NCBI GenBank assembly: GCA_026413225.1
Contig: CM048552.1
Span: 142,303,053-142,367,052 of the forward strand
From: Otis tarda
Lineage: Eukaryota; Chordata; Aves; Otidiformes; Otididae
DNA: 64,000 bases
Direction: 5' to 3'
Part shown: one piece after another, positions 1-10,200 of the stretch
Layout of the letters: every line of letters begins with the position of its first letter
How positions within the stretch are numbered: position 1 is the stretch's first letter
Position numbers and translations under genes: made by a program
The notes under the pieces: generated by a model
Told to the model about the DNA's origin: nothing
What the model saw: the letters and a program-made list of their open reading frames with translations, nothing else
Database searches by the model: none

Positions 1-1351
1 ACTGTTCTCCATCCCAGCACATTTGTATCGTATCAGCCAAGCACAAAATGCCACCCATGAGGCTTTATCAGAACTATGAGACACCCAGATGTCTGTGTAC
101 CCAGATCTCTAAAATGCAATGGGTTATTAGCTCACCTAATGAAAGCCTGGAGCACAGATATGTGCAGCCTGTGCACTAGTAGTAGCCACAGTGCTGACCT
201 CCATAGAAGCCTCCTCCAACATGCAAATTGTGAGCCTGCAAGCATGTCCTCAAGTGTGGCTGGCAAAAGCCCTTAAGAAATCATGGAGGACAACATCTCC
301 CTGCGCACCTCTGAGAGGTGAGCACCTAACAGCCCTACCTGGACCATTTGAACAGAGGCTGCCAGCAGGTAACTGCAAGGACAGAAAGCACAGAGGAGAC
401 AGGTTAATGGTTCAGTTGCTGTGCATGCCCCCAGATCAGAAGTGGCATTGGCACAGCCCCTTCACTGGGGCAAGCACTTCACTTCAGTACTTTAATGTTA
501 TGTTATTATTGACTCCAAATCTAACATCAGAGGAAGCTAAGACCAAAGCTGTGCTTGATAAATTTCATAGACTCTAGTTATCCTACTTGGGGATCACAAA
601 TTAGCTTTCTGGCAAACTGAACAAAGCAGGCAGGTGGAACAGGCTGGACAGTTGCTCCTGTATGAATAATTATTTAGTTTGCATAGTATTTAAGCAGAGA
701 GCAGAAGGTCAGTAGTCGGAGGTAGAGTTTAGAGGTGATATTACAAAGGCTGCAGGAAAAAGGCTGAAAAATCCGGAAAGTGCACAAATGCATTAGTTTA
801 GTATACCTGTGTGTTAGATAATATCCTGCCATCAGTTGCTTTCTGGGTTATCAGCACTTGTGGTTTCCTGGCTTTTTGTTTGCTGGGATGGGGGAGATAT
901 TGTTTGTTTATTTGTTCTATCTTGGGAAATAAGACATTTAGGCTACATCTAAAATTGCACTTGCAGCTTTGGTGATTGTAAGTAGGCGTATGTAATATAG
1001 ATCTTAGCACAAAGTTGCTGTATCACTGTCAGTGCAATGTGATGAAGATGAGAAGAAATACTTGATTCATTCATAATGCCTTTCCTCTTTGCCTGTAAGC
1101 CCACTCCTTTGTCCTGTACCAGGTCATTTTAGATAAATAAAAGCATAATTTTCTTTTGTTGGTTTGGGGAATGATGGCTTCTCCTTTCAATTTCACTTGA
1201 ACAATTGAACTTGTTTTAATTGTTCTTCAAAAATTTTCTGGTTTGTTTGTTTTTTTTAAGAAAAGTCAATGGTTCTAGTGTGATTGCAATATTTACTGTT
1301 AAAGCAAACAATATTTTTTTTCACATACTTTTTTTTTGTGATTATTCCTAG
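1..1351 (+). other. CRLF2: CRLF2 upstream intron (partial)
   Basis: This stretch precedes the transmembrane exon and ends in a pyrimidine-rich acceptor (T-run, then ATTATTCCTAG) at 1351. I looked for an exon with the WSXWS box that closes the extracellular FNIII domains of this receptor family and found none, so the ectodomain exons should lie left of the window. Short ORFs here have no recognisable content and are taken as chance. Confidence 0.6.
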
Positions 1352-1466
1352 ATTCATGTGATGATGATAAAAAATCTCTGTCAAACACAGTAATTATTTT
1401 GAGTTGTTTGCTCGCAGTACTTCTAGTGATGCTTATCCTCTTGATTCTTCTGTGTAAATGGCAGAG
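1352..1466 (+). CDS. CRLF2: Cytokine receptor transmembrane exon (CRLF2-like)
   Basis: This is a 115-bp internal exon between an AG acceptor at 1350-1351 and a GT donor at 1467-1468. Read with two leading bases that complete an upstream codon, it is open throughout. It encodes a short acidic/basic juxtamembrane stretch (SCDDDKKSLSN) and then about 23 hydrophobic residues rich in Leu, Val and Ile, ending in a basic stop-transfer signal (CKWQR). That is the single-pass membrane segment of a type I cytokine receptor. The exon ends two bases into a codon, and the next exon supplies the third base (AG + A = Arg). It is too short and phase-shifted to show as an ATG-started ORF. The gene name rests on the downstream tail exons. 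Confidence 0.75.
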
Positions 1467-2503
1467 GTAAATATAATTTTATTGGTTATTACTAAATAGC
1501 TATGTCATGAAAATAAAGCTATCATTCAGGATCAAGTCTTCTAGCACTCAAAATTCTGATCCAATAAATGAAATCATCATGAAGATGTAGAAGTCAGTAG
1601 CTTAATTACTATTCGAGGGATAATACATCCTGGCCTTCCAAATACTAAAGTCTTTAGTTATCAAAACCAGGACAATTCTGATAAAAGACAATGTTTCAGG
1701 ATAAAATTCTGTCTCTTCTACTTAATTTCTTCTCTTTTTTAGAAATCTAGTTAAATCTTGAGAAGCTAATTATTTTGGTTATTTGTTCTGAACTGACATT
1801 CTTTTGTGCAACTTTCATCAGACTCAATATCAGTTTGCAGTCGTCTGAAGTAAGCTTGAGTGCATTCAACTTTAACAAGACTATATCAATATTTGAATTT
1901 ACAGTTGAATGACTATGCTCATGTTTAGAATCTAAAATTAAAAAAAAAAAAACCCAAACATCAAACAAGAAAAAAGCGCCAAAAATGTAGTATTTTCACA
2001 GCTGAAAGTATGTGGGACTCTGATAATCTTTTTACATCACAAATTGTGTTTTTTCTCCTATACATCTATATTTCAAGTTTACATTTGTGTTCGCTAAGTC
2101 ATCCAATACAGCTGGTTGCTGAACCTTCTACCCTGTGTGGGGAATGTGGCCAAGGAACATAAAGCTCTGCCTGCTGCATGGAGTAGGATGGCACTTGCTG
2201 ACTAGCTGGAAATTTGTACAAAGTCCAGATTTTGCTAGGATGGGGTTGGTTGAAAATCCAGCAGGAAAATCACTCTTGGCCTGATGGCGTTATCATACCG
2301 CTATAATGGTTTTTTTACTTTAGAACCCATTTAAAAGAAATCAGGCCTAGAGGACTGTCATGTAAAACATATTTGTGGCTACAGAACTGTGCTGAAAAAA
2401 AATTTAAAATAGCTGTGGCTACAGAACTGTGCTGAAGTACATTTTTGTATGAATGACTACAGTGTAACAATAATGGATTTGTATTTTTCTTTCCTGTCTG
2501 CAG
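1467..2503 (+). other. CRLF2: CRLF2 intron after the TM exon
   Basis: The intron is 1,037 bp, from GTAAAT at 1467 to a pyrimidine-rich acceptor ending CTGTCTGCAG at 2503. It is AT-rich and holds a 23-bp direct repeat (listed separately). The reverse-strand ORF at 1747-1968 has no family resemblance and is not called. Confidence 0.7.
2374..2436. repeat. 23-bp direct repeat, 40-bp offset, in CRLF2 intron
   Basis: A 23-bp stretch starting TGTGGCTACAG occurs identically at 2374-2396 and 2414-2436, separated by 17 bp of A-rich sequence. The exact identity suggests a recent local duplication. It does not touch a splice site. Confidence 0.8.
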
Positions 2504-2588
2504 ACTTCAGAAGTCAGTCATGCCTGCTATACCAGATCCAAAATACATATTTGCTGATCTCTTCAATGATCATAATGGAAACTTCCAG
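2504..2588 (+). CDS. CRLF2: Cytokine receptor box1 exon (CRLF2-like)
   Basis: This 85-bp exon is bounded by AG (2502-2503) and GT (2589-2590). After one base that completes the Arg codon from the previous exon, it encodes 28 residues. They include the proline-containing box1 region (PAIPDPKYIFADLF), which docks a JAK kinase in type I cytokine receptors, followed by NDHNGNFQ. The HxGNFQ-EW signature continues across the next splice junction and is shared by CRLF2 and the common gamma chain, which are closely related. The exon ends in phase 0. Size and phase match the box1 exon expected between the transmembrane and terminal exons. Confidence 0.8.
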
Positions 2589-3788
2589 GTAAATATTCTC
2601 TTCCCAGCAAGGCTGTAAAGTCTACAGTGTTGAAAATAATTTGAAAGTAGCTACTGATACTTGTTCTGCACAGACATTACCACAAGCACTCTCTAACCCA
2701 AGAGAAAAGCTCTTCCCTTTGTGCAACAGCACCAGGAGGATTGACAGAACAAATACCAGAGCTCATACAATCAGTGCAGTGCTTGTTTGGCACAGTGAAA
2801 ATACATTTGCTACAGAAAAATTATCAGAGAAGAACTAGAACTGAAGGGTGACCAGAGGCAAAATATCTAGTGAGATGCCATTGTGGTGTTTGCATCCATT
2901 CCTGCACACGACAGCTGAGGGAGCTTGCTTCAGCCTGATCTTGCCCTTTGTGTTTGTGAAGTACTGTGAGACTTAGTGCTGAACCAGTGATGCCATCACT
3001 CACGCCTTTGGAGGCATCAGTCACAGTAGGAAGCATCCTCTCTTAGCCACAGAGGTGTATGATCACTAAACCTTTAGACACAAAAAGGCTGTCAAATGAA
3101 TAGAACATAGCTTTTGGTTTTGTTTTCTTACTGCTTCTTGAGTCACTGACATCACATATGCAATGTATTTTTCTGTATTAATTGAGCTGTCTTTATTTTA
3201 ATTACTACTAAGTTTCCTCTGAGTGGAGACAGGTCAAATATTTACATTTTCAAACTCAATGACAATATCAAAGAGCAGTAATAATGTTTCAGTGACAAAC
3301 AAAAAACTTTCTGTATATAGGATAACTGAAACTGAAGAAAAAAGATACAAATGCAAATTAATACTGCAACTTTAATACAGAAATGTTATGTTGCCTAAAT
3401 CTCCGTGTAAGTTTAGCCTTAATTTAGATTAAGACAAGGCTTGGGTCAAAGAATGCATGAGTCTAGCAAGGAGGGAACACCAGGTATTTTACACATCCAA
3501 GGTTTTCTAAAGGCCCTGATTAAATACAAAAATGTATTTAATGCGGTCTCAATAATAAGTAGGAGTTTGTATGCATTTGTGGAATCCTGTCTGCTTTCCT
3601 GCCATTCTGCCTTTCTTCTGGCCTACTATCTTACGTCCTCCTTGTCTATATTGCTTCCTTTTCATCTTCTCCATTGTGGCTTATCCTAGAAAGATGCCAT
3701 TACTAAAGGAACACGAGCATCTGTAGAGGCAGGTTTGTTTTGATGGATATCTCAGTCCCTGTCAACATCAACATTTTCATTTTCCTAG
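2589..3788 (+). other. CRLF2: CRLF2 last intron
   Basis: The intron is 1,200 bp, from GTAAAT at 2589 to CATTTTCCTAG at 3788. It is phase 0. Several small ORFs fall inside on both strands, none with recognisable content. Confidence 0.7.
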
Positions 3789-4061
3789 GAATGGATAGAC
3801 AAAACTGATCAGGCAGTGGTGCAGACCAAGCTAGAATATGAAGAGCCAGAGTGCATTATTGAGGCAGAAAGCCATCGAGAAGACGAGAAGAGCAGTGACA
3901 AACAGGGGCCTCGGGAAAAAATCTTCACTTTCTCAGGAGCAGCTGAAAGTAATGACCCCAAAGCAGCTCAGATTGCCTGCCTGATGCCAACATCCAACAC
4001 TAGATCTTCTTTTGCTGGCTTCCAAATTTTAATGAATGATGACATGTATGTGATGTTATAA
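3789..4061 (+). CDS. CRLF2: CRLF2 terminal coding exon (cytoplasmic tail)
   Basis: This is the last coding exon: 90 codons plus TAA at 4059-4061, opening in phase 0 with EWIDKTDQ directly after an AG acceptor. It encodes an acidic, low-complexity cytoplasmic tail. The ending, FAGFQILMNDDMYVML, has the GF...MND..YV.L layout that I recall for the C-terminus of mammalian TSLP receptor, where the near-terminal Tyr takes part in STAT5 signalling. Box1 plus tail comes to about 120 residues, close to the human CRLF2 tail. CRLF2 pairs with IL7R to bind TSLP at the plasma membrane. The tail has tyrosines at LEYEE and MYVML, plus one in box1. Common gamma chain (IL2RG) is the main alternative, but its tail ends differently. 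Confidence 0.8.
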   Translation, partial: EWIDKTDQAVVQTKLEYEEPECIIEAESHREDEKSSDKQGPREKIFTFSGAAESNDPKAAQIACLMPTSNTRSSFAGFQILMNDDMYVML

Positions 4062-4490
4062 AATCTGCATAATGCAGAAGGTGTTAGGAGATTACATAAA
4101 GGATCCCAATGAGTTTAGGGCAGTGGCTGAATAGAAACATTTGTCATGAGTAGATTCACATTAAGAAAGACACTAGGCTCTGTTACCTGGTTTCGGATCT
4201 GTGCTTTCCCAGCACTTCTGATCACTTGAGCAGGCTCAGTGTTAGAAAAAAGCTCCTGATAATTTATAGAGTTTGGAGTTGTTGTTCTAATTGGGTTTTA
4301 TCTCTAAGACTAAACTGAGCCCCGTTCTCCTGCTATGGACAGGAGAGAAGAAGAGCTCCTCCATAATACATGTTCACAGAGACGAGTCTTAGTCCTTGCG
4401 CTTATGGAGTATGTAGGGCAGTGCAAAATAAACTATTATTCTTCCTAAACAAAGAGAGAAAATAAAGAGATTTTTCTGCTAACGATCTCC
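4062..4490 (+). other. CRLF2: CRLF2 3' UTR (minimum extent)
   Basis: The sequence after the stop codon is non-coding. Two AATAAA hexamers lie about 370 and 400 bp downstream, so a short 3' UTR ending near 4450-4490 is plausible. Further AATAAA hexamers near 5900 and 6250 could serve longer isoforms. The true end cannot be set without transcript data. Confidence 0.45.
4427..4466 (+). promoter_or_regulatory. Candidate polyadenylation signals for CRLF2
   Basis: Canonical AATAAA hexamers are at 4427-4432 and 4461-4466, the first two after the CRLF2 stop codon. A T-rich stretch (TTATTCTT, later TTTTTCTG) follows, as expected of a downstream element. AATAAA is common in AT-rich DNA, so this is only a candidate. 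Confidence 0.4.
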
Positions 4491-6655
4491 ATCTCACAAA
4501 GACCAGACCATATACTGCTGTTTATCAGAGGGACCTAGAAGCTTTTGTAAGCTACTTCACAGCTACAGTGTGAAACGTTGTGCTGCATGGCACCCATCAA
4601 AGGTTTTATAAAGACAAATAATAAGCCCCATGTCTAAGAACAGAAGAGTAAGGATGTACAGTGTTTAGCCACGCTTTATCCTGCAAGTAGTGCTGTGTAG
4701 GCAGCTTCTTCTAGAACAGTAGGGCTTCACAGGCCTCCTCTGAGGTCAGGTCCTCAGTATCTTACAGTCTTTGCATGACTAAGCAACTTCTTTTAGAAAG
4801 CTGAGATTCATTTTGAACAGCATTTATATTTAACTGAGCTGCATTTATTTCAAATTGGTTTTTAGAGCAATCAGCAGCTGCAGACCCAAACCAGTACTTA
4901 TTCATATTGCATATTACAGCCTTTTGTTCTCAAACTATGTTCTAATGTTTTCTCAACATACGAACTTTAAAAAATATGTTTAATTTTAAATGCAATATAC
5001 TATGCAATTAGACCTCAGGGGAAAAAAAAAATCTTGCCTATTCTGAGTTTCCTTGTATCACTTAGGTTACGTGCTATTTGAAAGCAAATTTTGTAAAAAA
5101 AAGTTTAAGTGCTAAAAGTATCTGTGATATGGGTAAAGTCTTGTAGATACACTGTGATTATATGTTGAATAAGCTCCAGTTATTTGCCTGGATACCAGTC
5201 AGTTATCAAATGACTTTATCAGCTGACTAAGCTTTGTCAATTGCATACTTTCACTGGATAATTTATAGTGTAAGTTGGAAATTGCACATATCAGATAATT
5301 ATAGTGATTAGTAAAATATTTTTAATTCACTGCTTAAAAAACTTCAACTCTAGATCTCCTTGGGAATAATAAACAGCTATATGGATCATTAGGTGTAAAA
5401 ATCTGTTTCTAGGTTACCTAGTTTGCTGTACAAGGAAAAATCCAGATATTTCCTGGACAATAACTGGGAAACTTAACTAGAAGGGTAATTCAGGCACATT
5501 CTCCAAGTTTTTCTTGACATTACCTCAGATTTGGTTGTTCACTAACAAGATTAACATGCTAACAAGATTAACATGCTAACAAAGGATTTCCCGTAATCTT
5601 CAAACCATTTCTGCCTTTTTTTTAATCTAAAACAGATGTGGGCAAGCTGTCGGGGGGCCTTTTGTACACTCCACATTTCTGGAAATTTTTTATAAAACTA
5701 ACCATGCAAAGTTTCAATAGCACCATAAGAATGAAATGGATTTTAAATTAATATGACTTGCGTATAATTTGATGAGCAGAATCTAGCTCAGCTCAGCTCT
5801 TCTTATCTGATGTAATTTGGCATTATTGCATGAGAACCAAAGAAGTTACAGTGATTTACAACACATAAGAACCAACCTGTTCAGTAATGATTCAAACAAT
5901 AAAGTGAGAAGTATGGCCCAGAATGTATTGCTTAGTCACTTCATGTTTGAACTATGTATACATATGGTTGTCTACTGAGCTAGCTAGATACCATAAACCA
6001 CTTTCTGTTGAGCAAATACTCTTCTGTCTGAATTCAAAATATTTCAGTATGATTTCCTGAAATTTTATTATGGAAAATAAAAATAAGAAAGTCACATTCA
6101 AGTGTGCTGCTTAAGCAGTGTTCCTGAACTGTTACAGTCATTTAAATTTTTAGTACTAACTATAATCTCTTTTATTGTATTTTATAGACATAAAGGTTCT
6201 TTTTGTGTATGCATACAACCCATATTCACATTGTATATAACAGACTAGAAATAAAACAAATAAAACATCCACATATCTCAAGTATTTATTTATAAAAATC
6301 CCCTTATGAAGACAATAAAACATAGTCAATTGTTGAAATTCAAAACAAAGCCTTTCCCCCCCCCCAAAAAAAAACCCCTTCCATTCTTGGGGAACTCTAG
6401 AAAAATGTCAACAGAATGATGAATAACATGATTTAAGCAACAGGAAAGGTCCTTTCCCAAATACTGATGATGATTCTACCAAACATGGCAAAACAGGACA
6501 CATATCAGATTAGCAACCCTTATTGCTTGTGGGTGTTGGGGGTGCTGGGGGAACCCAAGCATGTCCCTGAGCTCTGCCCTCCTGGCACCTGCCACAGCCT
6601 GTCTCTGGTGAGATGTAGACCCTCTGTGTTTTTCATCATTTTGTCACCACTTTTT
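4491..6655. other. AT-rich 3' flank of CRLF2, no gene
   Basis: I see no supportable ORF, exon or transposon here. The stretch holds a 17-bp tandem duplication (5542-5582), more AATAAA hexamers near 5900 and 6250, and a C10-A9-C4 run at 6356-6378. It could be a long CRLF2 3' UTR or plain intergenic DNA. Confidence 0.5.
5542..5582. repeat. 17-bp tandem repeat, 2.4 copies
   Basis: The unit CTAACAAGATTAACATG occurs exactly at 5542-5558 and 5559-5575, with a partial third copy (CTAACAA) to 5582. No function is evident. Confidence 0.85.
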
Positions 6656-6980
6656 CCTCTCCTCTCCTCTCCTCTCCTCTCCTCTCCTCTCCTCTCCTCT
6701 CCTCTCCTCTCCTCTCCTCTCCTCTCCTCTCCTCTCCTCTCCTCTCCTCTCCTCTCCTCTCCTCTCCTCTCCTCTCCTCTCCTCTCCTCTCCTCTCCTCT
6801 CCTCTCCTCTCCTCTCCTCTCCTCTCCTCTCCTCTCCTCTCCTCTCCTCTCCTCTCCTCTCCTCTCCTCTCCTCTCCTCTCCTCTCCTCTCCTCTCCTCT
6901 CCTCTCCTCTCCTCTCCTCTCCTCTCCTCTCCTCTCCTCTCCTCTCCTCTCCTCCCCTCTCCTCTCCTCTCCTCTCCTCT
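6656..6980. repeat. (CCTCT)65 pentanucleotide microsatellite
   Basis: There are 65 consecutive copies of CCTCT in perfect 5-bp register, with one substitution (CCTCC at 6951-6955). With the preceding C and T residues, 6650-6981 is an uninterrupted pyrimidine tract of 332 nt. The complementary strand is (AGAGG)n, pure purine. Because 5-bp units avoid stop codons in every phase, long ORFs appear on both strands; these Arg-Gly-Glu or Leu-Ser repeats are artefacts of the repeat. Confidence 0.98.
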
Positions 6981-7235
6981 CATCTCTGAACCTCTCTGAA
7001 CCTCTCCTCTCTGAACCTCTCTGAACCTCTCCGAACCTCTCCTCTCCGAACTTCTCCAAACCTCTCCGAACCTCTCCTCTCCGAACCTCTCCGAACCTCT
7101 CCTCTCCTCTCCGAACCTCCCCTCTCCGAACCTCTCCTCTCCGAACCTCTCCGAGCCTCTCCTCTCCGAACCTCTCCGAACCTCTCCGAACCTCTCTGAA
7201 CCTCTCCGAACCTCTCTTCTCCGAACCTCTCCTCT
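6981..7235. repeat. Compound pentamer array: CCTCT mixed with CCGAA
   Basis: This continues the CCTCT array in the same 5-bp phase. Of 51 pentamers, I count 31 CCTCT-type (including CATCT, CTTCT, CCTCC) and 20 CCGAA-type: 13 CCGAA, 1 CCGAG, 5 CTGAA, 1 CCAAA. CCGAA-type units are never adjacent; each is preceded by one to three CCTCT-type units, giving AB, AAB and AAAB blocks. Four of the five CTGAA units are the first four at the left edge. The array seems to have arisen when one CCTCT unit mutated and was then amplified with its neighbours. Confidence 0.95.
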
Positions 7236-7269
7236 CCCTTCTCCCTCTCCCTCTCCCTTCCCATTTCCC
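7236..7269. repeat. Pyrimidine-rich edge of the pentamer array
   Basis: This is an irregular run of CCCTT, CTCCCT and TTCCC motifs, nearly pure pyrimidine, where the 5-bp register is lost. It is probably a decayed end of the array. Confidence 0.7.
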
Positions 7270-10200
7270 AGATGGTCACACAGCCATACAATCCATCACT
7301 CAGAGCAGGCTTGCAGTGATTCATGCAAGTCTGGCTACAAATGAGAAAATTAAACAGCCAGACAAGAAAATGCCTGTTCAACTCCCCACAGCGAGAAGAA
7401 GGGTACATGGCAACTTTCACATCTTCCTTCTTGTTTATCAGAAGTTGTCATGTTCTTCAAACGCATGAGTCCCTCACGCTACATCTTGTTCCTAATTATA
7501 TCCCACAGAAAGGGAGAAACTGTGCATCATACAGTAGTCTAGACTAATTGAGCTCTATTTTCTCAACAACAGAACAAACAGATTGTGTATTTATTCTTCA
7601 TGCAATTTGTGTGCTAGCTATACCAATGCTGATCCAATTTACATTCACAGATTGAACATCTATACTGTCTGCTTTGTGTTTGATGTCTGATTTTCAGTGA
7701 AAGCAAGAATAGGAGGAAATAACTTTTTTTTTTTAAATAAATAACCGAACTTACTGAAGTCTGTCTTGCAACTTCTGCTTTCCCTTATTTTCGTTGTTTA
7801 TTTTTTAAATTACATTAGTGTTTTTCAATTTATTTGGAAATATGTTTTTTTGAGCAATTGTCAAAGGCATAATTTTGAGCAGAAAATAGTTGGGTGGTTT
7901 TTTTTGCAATGAAGCTAGAAGTTTCTTACCGTGTATTCACAAAAGCTTTCAAAATCATCCTTGCTTTTTTTGGTGCCTTACATTTTTACAGTCACTGAAC
8001 TGAGCCATGCAAAACATAGTTGTTTTTTTTTTTTTCCTTTTCCTGAAAACAACATGAGCTGCAAAGACAAAAATGGATGGTCACACTCACTGAATGCTTG
8101 AAAGACTGGACTAGATCCAATCACACACAGGTCTAAACCTATCAAAATACTGAGGTCAAATAGGCAGCATTTTCCATGGGAAAAGAAAACATGGCCCTCA
8201 CTGACCTTTTGTCACCGAGTATCTAACTTAACATCTGTCACTGACTAATTTAGTGGCCAAAGGAACGGTATTATGCAATAAGAGAAGAAATGCAAAAATA
8301 ACTCATCCTCTCTTGGAGATATCTCCTAACTCTTACAATTTGGGAGCTGAATTAGTGTCACTTGCAGGGCTCGCTTCTGCTCAGTTTCTTGCTGGAAACT
8401 CCTGGCTGAAGGTTTTGCGGGTGGGAAACAGCAAGTCTACGCTCACCCTGAGTGTACACCTGCTTTCTATGAGCATCCACGCTTGCCACATGGCAGCCTT
8501 GGAGAGAAGCCTCAAATTTGCAACAGGAGAAGCTGCAGCAGTTTGGCGTTCCTGTCTGCTCCTCACCTGGGTGCAGCAGGGCCAGGGGAGCAGGTAGAGG
8601 CAGAGCCTGGCTTTCCTTTGTGCCCTTCAGTCTCGCAGGGGACATTCTGTCACGGGCTGCAGATTGAAGGAGCCTGTGTGTTTCCTAGTGAAATAACACC
8701 ATTTCTTTCTCAAATCAAAATCCTTGAGATGAGTGACAGGATTTATGTCTACCTGCTCTGTGGCTGGAGCTTCCGACTTCCTAGTCCTAGAGGATAAGTG
8801 TGAGAAAGAAACAAGATGCACCATATTAAAAAAATTCTCCCCATATATATATAGGCAGGCTGAAAATGTTACTAGAAGAGGGACCAAAGGAATACCCTTA
8901 ATTATCTGAATTATATAATATTATACGTAGTAGGAGAGGAACACATTTTCTCTCATGGCTCTATTTTGCTTTCTTCCTCTCTGATTTTCCTTGTACTAAT
9001 ATGCCCAAGGATCACTGATTTTTTTTGCTAAATGTTTTCCTGCTCTACATTACTCTGCAAAAGACTTCTATTACAAAGTAGCCTCTATGGCTGTGTTCTT
9101 GGAAGGTTACTAAAGGGAAGAGTATAATCAGTTTCAGCTTTTTAATAAGAAAACAAGATGGGTTGATAAATTGTGGGCAATAGGTCTTGTAAGGTTGAAA
9201 GACAGAGGAAGTTATATCCTAGCATCAGCTCTCTGCACTGCTAGGTAGTTATATAAATAAGAGGAAACATTTCAGCACAATCACCTTAAACGATGAGATA
9301 CTCCTAATATCTGTCACTTGCACAGAAGCTCAGATATGCCTCTTATAACTGGGGAAGAGCTTAAAGTTGCTGATAGTAAGATGGAGAGGGACGTGTATTA
9401 CCTACACTGCTGTATCTCAGCACAAACAGCTCCGCTTTGTCCACTGACTCTTTTGTGTGATGAGGTCCATGGAAGAAGGATCAGCCCCCCTTTTGGTGGG
9501 CATCTGCATCTCTGGGCTGCAAAGCCATACATCCTCTTACCCCTCTGAGCCAGCCTGGCTGGAAGAATTTTATTTTTGTGAAAGAGTCGAGCTTCAAACG
9601 AAGGGCGAGAACTGCATATACAAATGCACCATGGTTTTCAACTACTATAGGAGGTCCTTCTTACTAAAAAGAGTAATAAGAGTCTGACTTTTACACGTCC
9701 TGTGAGCCCTCTAACTGCTGAGCTATAAGGTTAAGCAGGGAGAGGGTGAGGGGAGGGTAAAATGGTGAAATGAAAGGAAAATTTCAATTCTACATGCACA
9801 AGGAGGCCTAAACTTCACAGCTATATTTGGCCAATGAGAACAATAAACAATACTTTTCACCTGAAATTCTTAAAGGGTGGATTTTCAAATACTAATTCTA
9901 TCACCACTTAAATCCATTCATAGAGGCAGAAGGACACCACAACCACTTACCAGGCCACATAGGCATTGCCCAACATCTCTTGGATAACCAAATGAAACAG
10001 AGACCAGGACAGCAGAACCAGGCACACTGATCTGCTAGGCAAACCGCCACATTTTCAGTGCATTAAATTGTCATAGACCAGATGAAACTAAGAGATACAG
10101 ACAAAAGCCTGCCTCTCCTTTGCAGTACATCTTGCCACGAGCAATGGTGTTACCACTAGAAAATGGACATGTTTTGGGATTTCTCTGTCATTAGTTAACC

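Noticed and set aside
1352..4061. Common gamma chain (IL2RG) as identity of the receptor
   Set aside because: Shares the HxGNF signature, but the C-terminal GF...MND..YV.L ending and tail length fit CRLF2 better.
6467..7420. Long ORFs on both strands (up to 185 codons) rich in Leu-Ser or Arg-Gly-Glu
   Set aside because: They are translations of the CCTCT array, which contains no stop codon in any phase; not genes.
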